From: an uncultured Rhodobacter sp.
GTDB lineage: Bacteria; Pseudomonadota; Alphaproteobacteria; Rhodobacterales; Rhodobacteraceae
Direction: 5' to 3'
Length of the DNA stretch: 64,000 nucleotides
NCBI GenBank assembly: GCA_945952585.1
Contig: CAMFII010000004.1
Coordinates: forward strand, 1-64,000
Below are positions 17,509-25,814 of this stretch, one piece after another. The notes beneath the pieces were generated by a model that did no database searches, was not told where the DNA came from, and saw only the letters and a program-made list of their open reading frames with translations. A program made the translations under genes and the position numbers. Position 1 is the first letter of the stretch; each line of letters opens with the position of its first letter.

Positions 17509-18678
17509 ATGGCGATCGAGGGACGCAACGAGGGGCGCGCGCCGCGCCTCAGGCTGGGCATGGTCGGGGGCGGGCGCGATGCCTTCATCGGCGCGGTGCA
17601 CCGCATCGCGGCGCGGATCGACGACCAGTACGAACTCGTGGCGGGATGTTTCAGCTCCTCGCCGGAAAAGGCGCTTGCCTCGGCCGCCGATCTGGGCGTG
17701 CCGCGCGCCTATGCGAGCTTTGCCGAGATGGCGGTGAAGGAGGCGCGGCGCAAGGACGGCATCCAGGCGGTGGCGATCGTGACGCCGAACCACATGCATG
17801 CGCCGGTCGCGATGCAGTTCCTGCGGCGTGGCATCCACGTCATTTGCGACAAGCCCCTGACCGCGACCCTGTCCGAGGCGAAGAAGCTCGCCAAGGCCGC
17901 CGAGGAATCGGGCGTCATCTTTGCCCTGACCCACAACTACACGGGCTATCCGATGGTCCGCCAGGCACGCGCGATGGTGGCGGCGGGCGAACTGGGCGAG
18001 ATCCGGCTGGTGCAGGTCGAATATGTGCAGGACTGGCTGAGCGAGCCGATCGAGCAGACCGGGCAGAAGCAGGCCGGCTGGCGCACCGACCCGAAGCAGA
18101 CCGGGGCGGGCGGCTCGACCGGCGACATCGGGACCCACGCCTTCAACCTCGCCAGTTTCGTCAGCGGACTGGAACTCGAAGCGCTGGCTGCTGACCTGCA
18201 GGCCTTCGTGCCGGGGCGGCGGGTGGACGACAACGGCCACGTGCTGATGCGCTTCAAGGGCGGCGCGCGGGGGATGCTGTGGTGCAGTCAGGTCGCGGCG
18301 GGCAACGAGAACGCGCTTAAACTTCGGGTCTACGGCACCAAGGCCGGGATCGAATGGGCGCAGGAAGATCCGAACTATCTGTGGGTCACGCCGCTCGGCG
18401 GGCCAAGGCGCCGCCTCACCCGCGGCGGCGCCGGGGCAGGGCCGGAGGCCGTACGGGTCACGCGGGTCCCGCCCGGCCATCCCGAAGGCTATCTGGAAGG
18501 TTTCGCCAATATCTATACCGAGGCCGCGCGGGCGATCCGCGCGAAGATCGACGGTACTGCGCTTGATCCGGCGGTGATCTATCCGACGGTGCGCGACGGC
18601 GTCACGGGCGTGGCTTTCGTCGATGCCTGCGTACGGTCGTCCAGTAGAAACGCGGCCTGGGTCAACCTGAACTTGTAG
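17509..18678 (+). CDS. Gfo/Idh/MocA family oxidoreductase
   Basis: A 389-residue NAD(P)-dependent sugar or inositol dehydrogenase. The Rossmann fold begins LRLGMVGGGRDAFIGAVHR; VAIVTPNHMHAP and the catalytic-region motif HVICDKPLTAT (with the conserved EKP-type Lys) follow, then GGSTGDIGTHAFNL with the active-site Asp and His. Length is normal. The dispersed repeat lies just upstream. A TIM-barrel isomerase gene that commonly partners such dehydrogenases is at 29876, on the other side of island 2, next to an inverted copy of the same repeat. Substrate not determinable. Confidence 0.9.
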   Translation: MAIEGRNEGRAPRLRLGMVGGGRDAFIGAVHRIAARIDDQYELVAGCFSSSPEKALASAADLGVPRAYASFAEMAVKEARRKDGIQAVAIVTPNHMHAPVAMQFLRRGIHVICDKPLTATLSEAKKLAKAAEESGVIFALTHNYTGYPMVRQARAMVAAGELGEIRLVQVEYVQDWLSEPIEQTGQKQAGWRTDPKQTGAGGSTGDIGTHAFNLASFVSGLELEALAADLQAFVPGRRVDDNGHVLMRFKGGARGMLWCSQVAAGNENALKLRVYGTKAGIEWAQEDPNYLWVTPLGGPRRRLTRGGAGAGPEAVRVTRVPPGHPEGYLEGFANIYTEAARAIRAKIDGTALDPAVIYPTVRDGVTGVAFVDACVRSSSRNAAWVNLNL

Positions 18679-18683
18679 GTCCG

Positions 18684-18719
18684 AAAAAAGCGTGAAAGGG
18701 CGGCTTTTCGCCGCCCTTT
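18684..18719 (-). terminator. Rho-independent terminator of the VPLPA-CTERM gene
   Basis: AAAGGGCGGC (18695-18704) and GCCGCCCTTT (18710-18719) form a 10-bp stem with a 5-nt loop. On the minus strand it is followed by a run of six T (18684-18689), so it terminates the leftward gene that ends at 18743. It may also stop the rightward dehydrogenase. Confidence 0.75.
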
Positions 18720-18742
18720 AACATCCTTGGACAATGTCCGTT

Positions 18743-19552
18743 TTAGGCAGACTTGCGCTTGGCCCGCATTGCACCCAGTCCACCCAGGCCGGCAAGCATC
18801 AGCCAACCGGCTGCGGGAAGCGGAACCGGCGCCGGACCGCCGCCGTCGCCCGGATCGATCGGCTTGTCACCGATCTTGGCACCTGCGATGGCAAGACCGG
18901 TATGCCAAATTTGATCACTCCAGTTCGACACCCCGAACTGCAACTGGTAGTTCCCGGCATCGGCGATTTTGAAACTCGACTTGACCCAGCCAGTATAACC
19001 GCAACCGGTACTGAAGCATTTTCCACTGTCACCTTGAAGAGCCGACCAGATCGGGCCGCCTGAAACCACAGTGACCGTCGCGGGATCGACGGTAACGCCA
19101 GCCCCAATAGCAGGCATCCCGAAACCGGGCACGGTGTTGCCGCTCGGAGTCGTACGTGCTGTGAACATCAGGAAATCTTCACCGCCCTGCTTCAGAAGCT
19201 TAACCCAGGCATAATCGGCATAACCCGCGCCATCGGATGTGACGAAGTTAAAGAAGAACTCAAGCGCATCGCCTGCTGCCGCACCAAACACAGACGTCGT
19301 TAGCGTCGAACCATTGGTTGAACCGCCGAGGCCAGCACCTTGAAGTGTACCACCACCGACAGGTCCGCCCGCAGTGGAGATATAGGTATAGTTTCCGCTA
19401 GCCGTCGGAGCCGCAGTTACGACACCATCAGGCGTACCTGAGCCGGCATTGCCCACATAAGTCCAGCCACTGGGGACATCACCCTGAGTGGTAGCAGCAA
19501 GAACAGTCATTGGGAAAAGCGCCAGTAACGACGCTGCAATCATCGTTTTCAT
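18743..19552 (-). CDS. VPLPA-CTERM sorting-domain exported protein
   Basis: A 269-residue protein with signal peptide (MKTMIAASLLALFPMTVLA), a Gly/Thr/Ser-rich beta-type body, and a C-terminal sorting signal: the motif VPLPAAGWLMLAG, a hydrophobic segment and the basic tail RAKRKSA. Such tails are processed by exosortase-type systems and the protein is displayed on the surface or released with exopolysaccharide. GGAGG precedes the ATG at 19552. The codons look less GC-rich than neighbouring genes. No exosortase gene lies in the window. A role in aggregation or biofilm is inference from the family. Confidence 0.85.
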   Translation of the reverse strand: MKTMIAASLLALFPMTVLAATTQGDVPSGWTYVGNAGSGTPDGVVTAAPTASGNYTYISTAGGPVGGGTLQGAGLGGSTNGSTLTTSVFGAAAGDALEFFFNFVTSDGAGYADYAWVKLLKQGGEDFLMFTARTTPSGNTVPGFGMPAIGAGVTVDPATVTVVSGGPIWSALQGDSGKCFSTGCGYTGWVKSSFKIADAGNYQLQFGVSNWSDQIWHTGLAIAGAKIGDKPIDPGDGGGPAPVPLPAAGWLMLAGLGGLGAMRAKRKSA

Positions 19553-19748
19553 TCCATCCTCCAAATACACAGTGCACGCTTGGTGCAGTTCAAAATACGG
19601 TTTCAACTCATCAATAAAAAAATCAGAACACGCCACGACAACCAAGCGCCACATGCCAAAATAATCGGTACACGAAATGGTGATTCGAAGCAATCGGGCC
19701 CGTTAAGGTGTTTGGCAAAATTGAGGCGTTGATTGACGGCACAACAGC

Positions 19749-20687
19749 TTACAATCCCACGCTCTTTTCATGATTGTCGCTCGAGCTGGTCCAATGGACC
19801 TCAGCTGTCAATGCTGCGCTCAGCCAATCGATAAAGCTCGCCATCGCTGGCCGGGCCGCTTGGTTCTTCGGCCAGACCAGCCAGTAGCTCCCCGAGCTGC
19901 GCTGGCGCGCGCCCCAGGCGACCGTGAGGCGGCCAGCCGCCAGTTCAGGCTCGGCGAGGAAGGTCGGCAAGAGGCCAATGCCAAGCCCGTGGATCGCCGC
20001 CTGGCTCATGGTCGAGAACTGGTCGAAGACCATGCCGCGCGGGATCGCCGCCGACACGCCCTGGGCCGTCATCCAGCGGTGCCAGGCGCCGGGGCGGGAT
20101 TCAAGCAGGAGCAGGGGATAGGCAAGCAGGTCATCCGGCCCTTTCGGCGGGGTTTTCAGGAAGCCCGGCGCACAGACCGGCAGCACCTCTTCTTCCATCA
20201 GCAGCAGGTGCTCCGCTCCCGGCCAGTCGGCATGGCCGAAATGGATGGCCGCGTCGAAGCCCTCAGCATCGAAATCGAATGGCTTCATCCTGGTCGAAAG
20301 GTTGACCGTGACCTCCGGGTGCAGCCGCGCGAACTCCGCCAGCCGCGGGGCGAGCCAATGGACGCCGAAGGCGGGCAGGATCGCGAGGTTCAGCGTGCCG
20401 CCGGTGGGGTTGGCTTTCAGCTTGAGCGAGGCCTGGGCGATCTGCTCCAGCGCCGCCCGCACCTGCCGGACATAGTCCCGCGCCGCCGGGGTCAGCCGCA
20501 GCTGCTTGCGGTCGCGCAGCAGAAGCTGGACGCCCATCTGCCCCTCGAGCGTCTGCAGCTGTCGGGAAATGGCGCTTTGCGTGAGCGACAGTTCCTCGGC
20601 TGCCGCCGAGGCGCTGCCGAGCCTGTCCAGCGCTTCAAGCGCGAGAAGCGAAGGGGTCGAGGGCAGGTAGCGGCGCGGCGCGATCAT
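19749..20687 (-). CDS. LysR-family regulator (GcvA-like), likely controls gcdH
   Basis: A 312-residue LysR regulator. The N-terminal HTH reads [20 protein letters not shown] followed by [12 protein letters not shown]; the effector domain has the GcvA-type [21 protein letters not shown]. It is transcribed divergently from the glutaryl-CoA dehydrogenase gene with a 123-bp shared region holding a perfect T-N11-A box, the usual set-up for a regulator acting on its neighbour. The ligand is probably a glutarate-pathway intermediate, by context only. Confidence 0.9.
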   Translation of the reverse strand: MIAPRRYLPSTPSLLALEALDRLGSASAAAEELSLTQSAISRQLQTLEGQMGVQLLLRDRKQLRLTPAARDYVRQVRAALEQIAQASLKLKANPTGGTLNLAILPAFGVHWLAPRLAEFARLHPEVTVNLSTRMKPFDFDAEGFDAAIHFGHADWPGAEHLLLMEEEVLPVCAPGFLKTPPKGPDDLLAYPLLLLESRPGAWHRWMTAQGVSAAIPRGMVFDQFSTMSQAAIHGLGIGLLPTFLAEPELAAGRLTVAWGARQRSSGSYWLVWPKNQAARPAMASFIDWLSAALTAEVHWTSSSDNHEKSVGL

Positions 20688-20717
20688 TGCGGTTTACTCA
20701 TAGGTCGTGGAGGACTT

Positions 20718-20738
20718 ATCGTTAGTCATCCCGACGAT
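20718..20738. promoter_or_regulatory. LysR box between lysR and gcdH
   Basis: ATCGT-N11-ACGAT is a perfect palindrome with the T-N11-A core that LysR proteins recognise. It lies 30 bp from the LysR start and about 70 bp from the gcdH start, a normal activation-site position. Confidence 0.6.
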
Positions 20739-20810
20739 TCCATGCAATATGCCCGCCAGATTCCATCGCCTTGCATGAGCAAAGCGCGACGAACCCCCGA
20801 GGAAACCATT

Positions 20811-22025
20811 ATGGCCGCGACGCTGAAACCCAAGGACGCCCCCGATCTTGCCCGCTTCGACTGGGAAGATCCCTTCCGCCTGGAAGACCAGCTGACCGAA
20901 GAAGAGCGGATGTTGCGCGATGCGGCCCGCGCCTTTGCCCAGGAAAAACTCCAGCCGCGCGTCATCGCCGCCTATCGCGAGGAAAAGACCGATCCGGCGA
21001 TCTTTGCCGAAATGGGCGAGATGGGCCTTCTCGGCTCGACCATCCCCGAGGAATACGGTGGCATCGGCGCCTCCTACGTCGCCTACGGCCTGATTGCCCG
21101 CGAGGTCGAGCGGGTCGACTCGGGCTATCGCAGCATGATGTCGGTCCAGTCCTCGCTGGTGATGTACCCGATCTACGCCTACGGCACCGAGGCGCAGCGG
21201 CAGAAATACCTGCCGGGCCTTGCGACCGGCGCGCTGATCGGTTGCTTCGGCCTGACCGAACCCGATGCGGGCTCGGACCCGGCCGGGATGAAGACCACGG
21301 CGAAGAAGACCGCGAACGGTTACGTCCTGAACGGCGCGAAGATGTGGATCTCGAACGCGCCGATCGCCGATGTCTTCGTCGTCTGGGCCAAGTCCGAGGC
21401 GCATGGCGGCAAGATCAAGGGCTTCGTCCTCGAGAAGGGCATGAAGGGGCTGTCGGCGCCCAAGGTCGGCGGCAAGCTCTCGCTCCGCGCCTCGATCACC
21501 GGCGAGATCGTGATGAAGGATGTCGAGGTCCGTGAAGACGCGCTCCTGCCGAATGTCGAGGGGCTGAAGGGCCCGTTCGGCTGCCTCAACCGCGCCCGCT
21601 ACGGCATCGCCTGGGGGGTCATGGGCTCGGCCGAATTCTGCTGGCACGCGGCGCGGCAATATGGGCTCGACCGGCAGCAGTTTGGCCGCCCGCTGGCCCA
21701 GACGCAGCTCTTCCAGCTCAAGCTCGCCGACATGATGACCGAGATCAGCCTTGGCCTTCAGGCGGCGCTGCGGGTCGGTCGGCTGATGGACGAGGCGCAG
21801 GCCGCGCCAGAGATGATCAGCCTCATCAAGCGCAACAACTGCGGCAAGGCGCTGGAAATCGCACGGAAATCCCGCGACATGCATGGCGGCAACGGAATCC
21901 AGGAGGATTTCCAGGTGATCCGCCACATGGTGAACCTCGAGACGGTGAACACCTACGAGGGCACGCATGACGTCCACGCGCTGATCCTTGGCCGGGCGCA
22001 AACGGGGCTTCAGGCGTTCTTCTGA
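20811..22025 (+). CDS. gcdH: Glutaryl-CoA dehydrogenase
   Basis: A 404-residue FAD-dependent acyl-CoA dehydrogenase converting glutaryl-CoA to crotonyl-CoA in lysine/tryptophan and glutarate breakdown. Motifs: [12 protein letters not shown] (substrate/FAD loop), [16 protein letters not shown], the GCDH-like [19 protein letters not shown], and the catalytic-base region [16 protein letters not shown]. These favour glutaryl-CoA over straight-chain acyl-CoA. The ATG at 20811 follows CGAGGAA; the frame is open far upstream, through the antisense of lysR, and that part is not coding. Confidence 0.93.
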   Translation: MAATLKPKDAPDLARFDWEDPFRLEDQLTEEERMLRDAARAFAQEKLQPRVIAAYREEKTDPAIFAEMGEMGLLGSTIPEEYGGIGASYVAYGLIAREVERVDSGYRSMMSVQSSLVMYPIYAYGTEAQRQKYLPGLATGALIGCFGLTEPDAGSDPAGMKTTAKKTANGYVLNGAKMWISNAPIADVFVVWAKSEAHGGKIKGFVLEKGMKGLSAPKVGGKLSLRASITGEIVMKDVEVREDALLPNVEGLKGPFGCLNRARYGIAWGVMGSAEFCWHAARQYGLDRQQFGRPLAQTQLFQLKLADMMTEISLGLQAALRVGRLMDEAQAAPEMISLIKRNNCGKALEIARKSRDMHGGNGIQEDFQVIRHMVNLETVNTYEGTHDVHALILGRAQTGLQAFF

Positions 22026-22064
22026 TTGCGAGGAGGGCAGGGGGCAAACGCCCCCGGCCCACGG

Positions 22065-22160
22065 TCAGGCGGCGCCCGGTGCGTTCTCAAGCGGCGTGAA
22101 GGCTGCGACGATCACGCGCCCGCCCCGCCCGAAGAACCGTCTCAGGATTTCCCACACCAT
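22065..22160 (-). CDS. Possible 31-residue small protein
   Basis: A short frame (MVWEILRRFFGRGGRVIVAA plus an 11-residue tail) preceded by GGAG 7 bp upstream of the ATG. It is amphipathic and basic, with codons that match the host. It lies convergent to gcdH. No family is known to me; it could be a chance frame. Confidence 0.35.
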   Translation of the reverse strand: MVWEILRRFFGRGGRVIVAAFTPLENAPGAA

Positions 22161-22396
22161 CTGAACGCTCCGCCTCGCTTCAGTACCTGCCGCAATTCCG
22201 CCTCAATTCTGCCCGGTTTCAAACGAATTCGAAGTTGGAGCGTTTTGCGGTGGCGAGGCGTGAACGGTGCATTTCCCACGGCAGGATTGATGCCATGCCG
22301 GAAATCGTCGGCGCCGTTCTAGGCGGATCCAGCAAGCGGGTTGATTCGCCGCAACCTGCTGCGGCCGATCCGTCCAGTCCAAAGGCAGGTTCCACC

Positions 22397-22425
22397 TTGA
22401 CGCTCGCCGGGAAAGCCCCTAATCC
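22397..22425 (+). promoter_or_regulatory. Stranded native promoter of tRNA-Cys
   Basis: TTGACG (22397-22402), a 17-bp spacer and TAATCC (22420-22425) form a strong sigma-70-type promoter ending 12 bp before the tRNA-Cys 5' fragment. It is in chromosomal DNA left of island 2, so it originally drove tRNA-Cys and now reads into the island. Bases 22161-22396 show no gene. Confidence 0.55.
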
Positions 22426-22437
22426 CCGCGTGGCTCC

Positions 22438-22479
22438 GGCGGGTTGGCGGAGAGGTTACGCAGCGGATTGCAAATCCGT
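22438..22479 (+). repeat. attL of island 2: 5' half of tRNA-Cys
   Basis: These 42 bases are identical to 29176-29217: acceptor 5' strand, D arm and anticodon arm through the 3' anticodon stem. After 22479 the tRNA homology stops, and before 22438 the flanks differ. It is a non-functional tRNA fragment and marks the left end of the island. Confidence 0.9.
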
Positions 22480-22858
22480 AGGCAAAAACCTTAAAAAACA
22501 AAAGATTAGGTCGAAATTTTACATCAGACATACCGTGAACGAACCGGAAAAGTTGTAAAATCGCCCACCGAAAATGTCGAACGACTCGACGCAATCTTTG
22601 CGGGCCTTTCGTCGTTTGCCGAAATTTGACAACGGCATGTGACCTGCAGTGCTGTTTGTCCGCATACCGAAGTTGGTTCCGTTCAGGGTTCTGTCTGCAT
22701 CGGGTCGGCCGCTTGCAAGGATGCGTCATCGACTTTGGCCTGCGACCGGTTATTGGGGACAGCGGGCGAGGCTAGCATAGCGCCGGTCTCGAAACCGTCA
22801 GCAGCTTAGTCTTTGCGTTGGAATGATGCTGAGAGCAGCACAACTTAAGTTGTGCAGT
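22480..22858. other. Island 2 left end, no gene; arm-site-like repeat
   Basis: No supportable gene is seen. The first 100 bases are A/T-rich compared with the chromosome. GTTGTAAAATC at 22552-22562 matches the repeats near the right end, and a related inverted word (ATGTAAAAT on the minus strand) is at about 22512-22523. ACCGTGAA and ACGAACCG also occur near both ends. These may be integrase arm sites. Confidence 0.5.
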
Positions 22859-23713
22859 TCAGGCTGGAGGGCGATGCCCGACCCCAGAGATTGATCTGTC
22901 CGGCAGCCAACTTGATTCCGATGTTTGGCGAACCATTTTTGCGACAAGACGAGCGACAACAAAAGTCCAAGCACCAATCATGGTTCTGGGCGAGACCATC
23001 TGACAAAGCAGGTGGCGTCTTTGATCCGGTGAACGTGGAAGCACAAGCCCCAGCCTTGCCAGTTGCGTTTCACCTCTGAGCCACCTAGCCCGCATCCGGA
23101 CCCAACCTAAGAAATCAACTGGAAGACGGATGTTTGCAACGGCATCAGCCACGATCAACTTCCTTTCCGGAGGCACGGTAGCTGCGACGAAGATGTCGTC
23201 ACCGGAGATCTCCGGCCAGCGCCCCCAGAGCCGTCGGCCAGCTGCAGACAGGCCTGTTGCAGCAGAGAATGCGGAAGTTTTTGCATGCGGCAGAGATAGC
23301 CAGCATAGTGCAATTCTTGCGGCCAAGAATGTGCAGCCACTGATGTCGCTCTCGAGGCTCGGGGCCACAAGATCCGCTGTTCCCGATACCAGAGGTTTAA
23401 CTAGCCGACCAAGATCTCCCGGTCGCAGCCAAGTGTCGGCGTCTAGATAGATGCGCGGGAAGAGGTCTCCCAGGATGTCGTCTCCAGCTTGAAGGGCAAG
23501 GGTCTTTCCGGGAACGTCGATCTCGATCACCTCGGCATTCGAGCCCGCAAGCCTGCGGATCAGGGCTGCACTGTCATCTGTGCAGCCATTACACACCCAC
23601 AAGATGCGTACCGGATCGCTCTTAACCGCCAACAGCAATTTGGGCACCGTGATCGGAAGCATGGCCGCTTCGTTCCTGACCGGCACCACTATCCCATAGG
23701 CATAGTTCATCAT
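22859..23713 (-). CDS. Family 2 (GT-A) glycosyltransferase
   Basis: A 284-residue glycosyltransferase. It opens YGIVVPVRNEAAMLPITVPK, the nucleotide-sugar binding start of GT2 enzymes; WVCNGCTDDSAALIRR follows and YLDADTW carries the metal-binding DxD-type motif. A hydrophobic segment near the C-terminus may contact the membrane. The ATG at 23713 is chosen because family homology begins there; the frame is open to 23986 without homology. It lies 14 bp after a truncated membrane-protein frame, so both may share a transcript. The acceptor is unknown; together with the acyltransferase it suggests glycolipid or polysaccharide decoration. Confidence 0.82.
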   Translation of the reverse strand: MMNYAYGIVVPVRNEAAMLPITVPKLLLAVKSDPVRILWVCNGCTDDSAALIRRLAGSNAEVIEIDVPGKTLALQAGDDILGDLFPRIYLDADTWLRPGDLGRLVKPLVSGTADLVAPSLESDISGCTFLAARIALCWLSLPHAKTSAFSAATGLSAAGRRLWGRWPEISGDDIFVAATVPPERKLIVADAVANIRLPVDFLGWVRMRARWLRGETQLARLGLVLPRSPDQRRHLLCQMVSPRTMIGAWTFVVARLVAKMVRQTSESSWLPDRSISGVGHRPPA

Positions 23714-23727
23714 GGGATTGCTCGTCG

Positions 23728-23967
23728 TTACTTGGGATTGACCAGGAGGAAGCCGGCGCGTGTTTCCAGCAGGATAGCAGTGTTGAAAACGAGGTAAAGG
23801 TTCCCGACCAATGCGTCGTAGATTGGCGGCTTGCTCATCGCAATCCGTTGGCCGAGTAACACGCCCCTGGACAAAATCAACCAGTACGACCCGAATACGA
23901 GTTTTCGACCGATTTCCAGTCGATGCCTGAGATCGCGAATTGTCAGGAACACTGGCAGTTGCGACAA
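23728..23967 (-). pseudogene. C-terminal fragment of a membrane protein paralogous to the gene at 25329-25814
   Basis: A frame of about 79 residues with TTG start and an in-frame stop 6 codons upstream. Its second half (SYWLILSRGVLLGQRIAM ... AGFLLVNPK) lines up with the C-terminal half of the 161-residue protein downstream of NOS (SRWMVSTKGVFLGLQLAM ... AGFLLTNPKE). The N-terminal membrane segment of that family is absent. It is either a decayed second copy or a shortened functional version placed before the glycosyltransferase. Confidence 0.55.
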
Positions 23968-24322
23968 ATAGCGACTTCTTTGTCAACGGTCGATAAGCGT
24001 TTCGCGTCTCTCCCGAACTCTGGCCGGAACGGCTCGGTAAAGCGCAAAGAGGATATCATCCAAGTGCCCACTCTCGCGCAGAGAGACTGATCTGCCCGAA
24101 TGGTCCGTTTGCGCATGGGCAACCTGAGGAATGAAATGGTCCATGTGCCTCACCTCCACTGTTTTTTGAACCTATGATCGAGGCTGCTCAGAGTTAACGT
24201 CAAGCCGCATTTGACATTTGCTGACAAACGGCGTCCCCTCAGCATTCGATCGCAGGCGTTCGGGCAGCTTGATCCTTACCAAATCGTGAGACTTCGCGCC
24301 GACTTCGATAGAGGAATAATAT
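23968..24322. other. No gene seen between divergent island genes
   Basis: About 355 bp between the leftward glycosyltransferase unit and the rightward acyltransferase. A minus-strand frame at 24172-24495 lacks protein character and overlaps the acyltransferase start. The region presumably holds two divergent promoters; I could not assign them confidently. Confidence 0.4.
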
Positions 24323-24973
24323 ATGGATTTGTCGACTTGCCTTAGCCCAGGATCGTCCCGAGATCCCGCAAGAGGCGCCGCGTATCGCCGCGTGGAAAAA
24401 CCGGCGCACCACCTTTCTCCGGTTCGACGGGGCTTTCGCTTACTCCTCGGGATTGTCGACCCTCGTGCATGGTGGCATCTGCTCAAGTTGGTCAACTATT
24501 ACAACTACGCTCACGTCCAACCCAGACGGGAAATGACCATAGGTCCGAAATGCGAAATCAGTCCGACTGCGACCTTTGCCAATGCTCGGAGAATCAAGCT
24601 TGGCGCGCGGGTGGTGATCGGGGAAAATACTCGGCTCTGGGCAGGTCCGGAGCACGCCCAGATTTGCATCGGCGAGAACACCATTTTGGGTCCCAACGTG
24701 CTCGTCACCGCGGCCAATTACCGCTTCGACGCCGGTCGGCCTATCCGTGACCAGGAAATGGAAACGGCCGACATCCAGATCGGATCGGACGTGTGGATCG
24801 GCGGAGGGGCGACAATCCTTTCAGGAGTTACAATCGCCGATGGCGCCGTAATCGGTGCCGGTGTTGTCATTGCGCGCGATGTCCCTGCTGGCTGCGTTGT
24901 CGTGGGTGCTAAGTTCCGCATCACGAGAAAACGGGTGTCGGTTCGCTCCGAGAGCCACGAAACGGCGAAATAG
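24323..24973 (+). CDS. Hexapeptide-repeat (LbH/WbbJ-type) acyltransferase
   Basis: A 216-residue protein. From about residue 70 it has left-handed beta-helix repeats (IKLGARVVIGENTRLWAG, ICIGENTILGPNVLVTA, IQIGSDVWIGGGATILSG, VTIADGAVIGAGVVIARDV), the fold of O-acetyl- and other acyltransferases acting on sugars. The VTAANYRFD segment lies where the catalytic His loop of the family is found, but the His is not clear, so activity is less certain. GAGG precedes the ATG at 24323. The N-terminal 60 residues are basic and may contact the membrane or the acceptor. It is the only intact rightward gene in island 2. Confidence 0.85.
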   Translation: MDLSTCLSPGSSRDPARGAAYRRVEKPAHHLSPVRRGFRLLLGIVDPRAWWHLLKLVNYYNYAHVQPRREMTIGPKCEISPTATFANARRIKLGARVVIGENTRLWAGPEHAQICIGENTILGPNVLVTAANYRFDAGRPIRDQEMETADIQIGSDVWIGGGATILSGVTIADGAVIGAGVVIARDVPAGCVVVGAKFRITRKRVSVRSESHETAK

Positions 24974-25328
24974 CTTTACGACGCGTGAGTTACTCCCCGA
25001 TCCTTGGACAGGATTTCAGGTGATTTAAGCTAGAGCCGCCGTTTCAGCCAACGGCACCGTCTTTGCTGCCAACCTCGCTTCGGTGCTTGCCGAAGTGCAC
25101 ATGGAGATGTTCACGTCTCACCATGCCACGTTAGCGAAATCGACAGCGAGGAGAATCAAGGTGAGAAGCAGGGGCGTTGGAACTGTGAAAGGGGCGGTCG
25201 GACGGTAATAAGTCTCGAGCGGACGCCCTGTTTCCTCTATCGGATGTACCTCAGCGCGAACCGGGCGCCTCCACGCCGAGCAGATTAAAATGTTCCGTGA
25301 GGAACGCCTTCGTAACCTACGGAGGGGC
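24974..25328. other. No gene seen
   Basis: 355 bp between the stop codons of the acyltransferase and the leftward membrane protein. No frame with ribosome site and protein character is found, and no clear terminator hairpin with T-run was recognised by eye. Confidence 0.4.
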
Positions 25329-25814
25329 CTACTCCTTAGGATTTGTAAGCAGGAATCCAGCGCTTGAGAGTAGGACGGCGACTGATCCGAATGCGGGCAG
25401 CGAAAACCAATTGGTGGCTGCCATTTCTGACAAAAGGATCATAGCCAACTGCAAGCCAAGGAATACACCCTTCGTAGAGACCATCCAACGCGAGCCCAGG
25501 AATGAGGACGGTCTATGGGCAGGCAACCATTGTTCCCAGCCGGCTCCGCCATCCTTCTCAGCAAGCAACTGCAGGTAATTCTTTAGCTGTTTTGTCCTCA
25601 CGCCGTGATGGCACCATTGCAGGGCCGCACCGAGAGACACGCAGGAATGTGCGAATGTGACAGGCCAGGCAGCACTAGGAAAGACCAGCACGACCGTTGC
25701 AAACCAACAGAAAAAAACAAGAGAAACAACCAAGAGCACATTCTGCAGAAGTATACGCAGCACCAGTTCCTGACGGAGGGAAGATGCCTCGTAATCATCC
25801 ACGCCCGCTACCAT
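25329..25814 (-). CDS. Small integral membrane protein coupled to NOS
   Basis: A 161-residue protein with four hydrophobic segments: residues about 24-45 (VLLVVSLVFFCWFATVVLVF), about 50-66, about 112-128 (GVFLGLQLAMILL) and about 137-155, ending AGFLLTNPKE. Its ATG (25814) overlaps the NOS stop in ATGGTAG, so translation is coupled; the longer open frame to 26177 is antisense-like and rejected. I do not recognise the family. A second, truncated member lies at 23728-23967. Coupling suggests it works with NOS, perhaps anchoring it or handling its product at the membrane. Confidence 0.78.
   Translation of the reverse strand: MVAGVDDYEASSLRQELVLRILLQNVLLVVSLVFFCWFATVVLVFPSAAWPVTFAHSCVSLGAALQWCHHGVRTKQLKNYLQLLAEKDGGAGWEQWLPAHRPSSFLGSRWMVSTKGVFLGLQLAMILLSEMAATNWFSLPAFGSVAVLLSSAGFLLTNPKE

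Noticed and set aside
19770-20810. N-terminal extension of the gcdH frame
   Set aside because: The open frame is antisense to lysR; GcdH homology and a ribosome site begin at 20811.
24172-24495. Minus-strand frame at the acyltransferase start
   Set aside because: It overlaps the coding start of a recognised gene and lacks homology or ribosome site.
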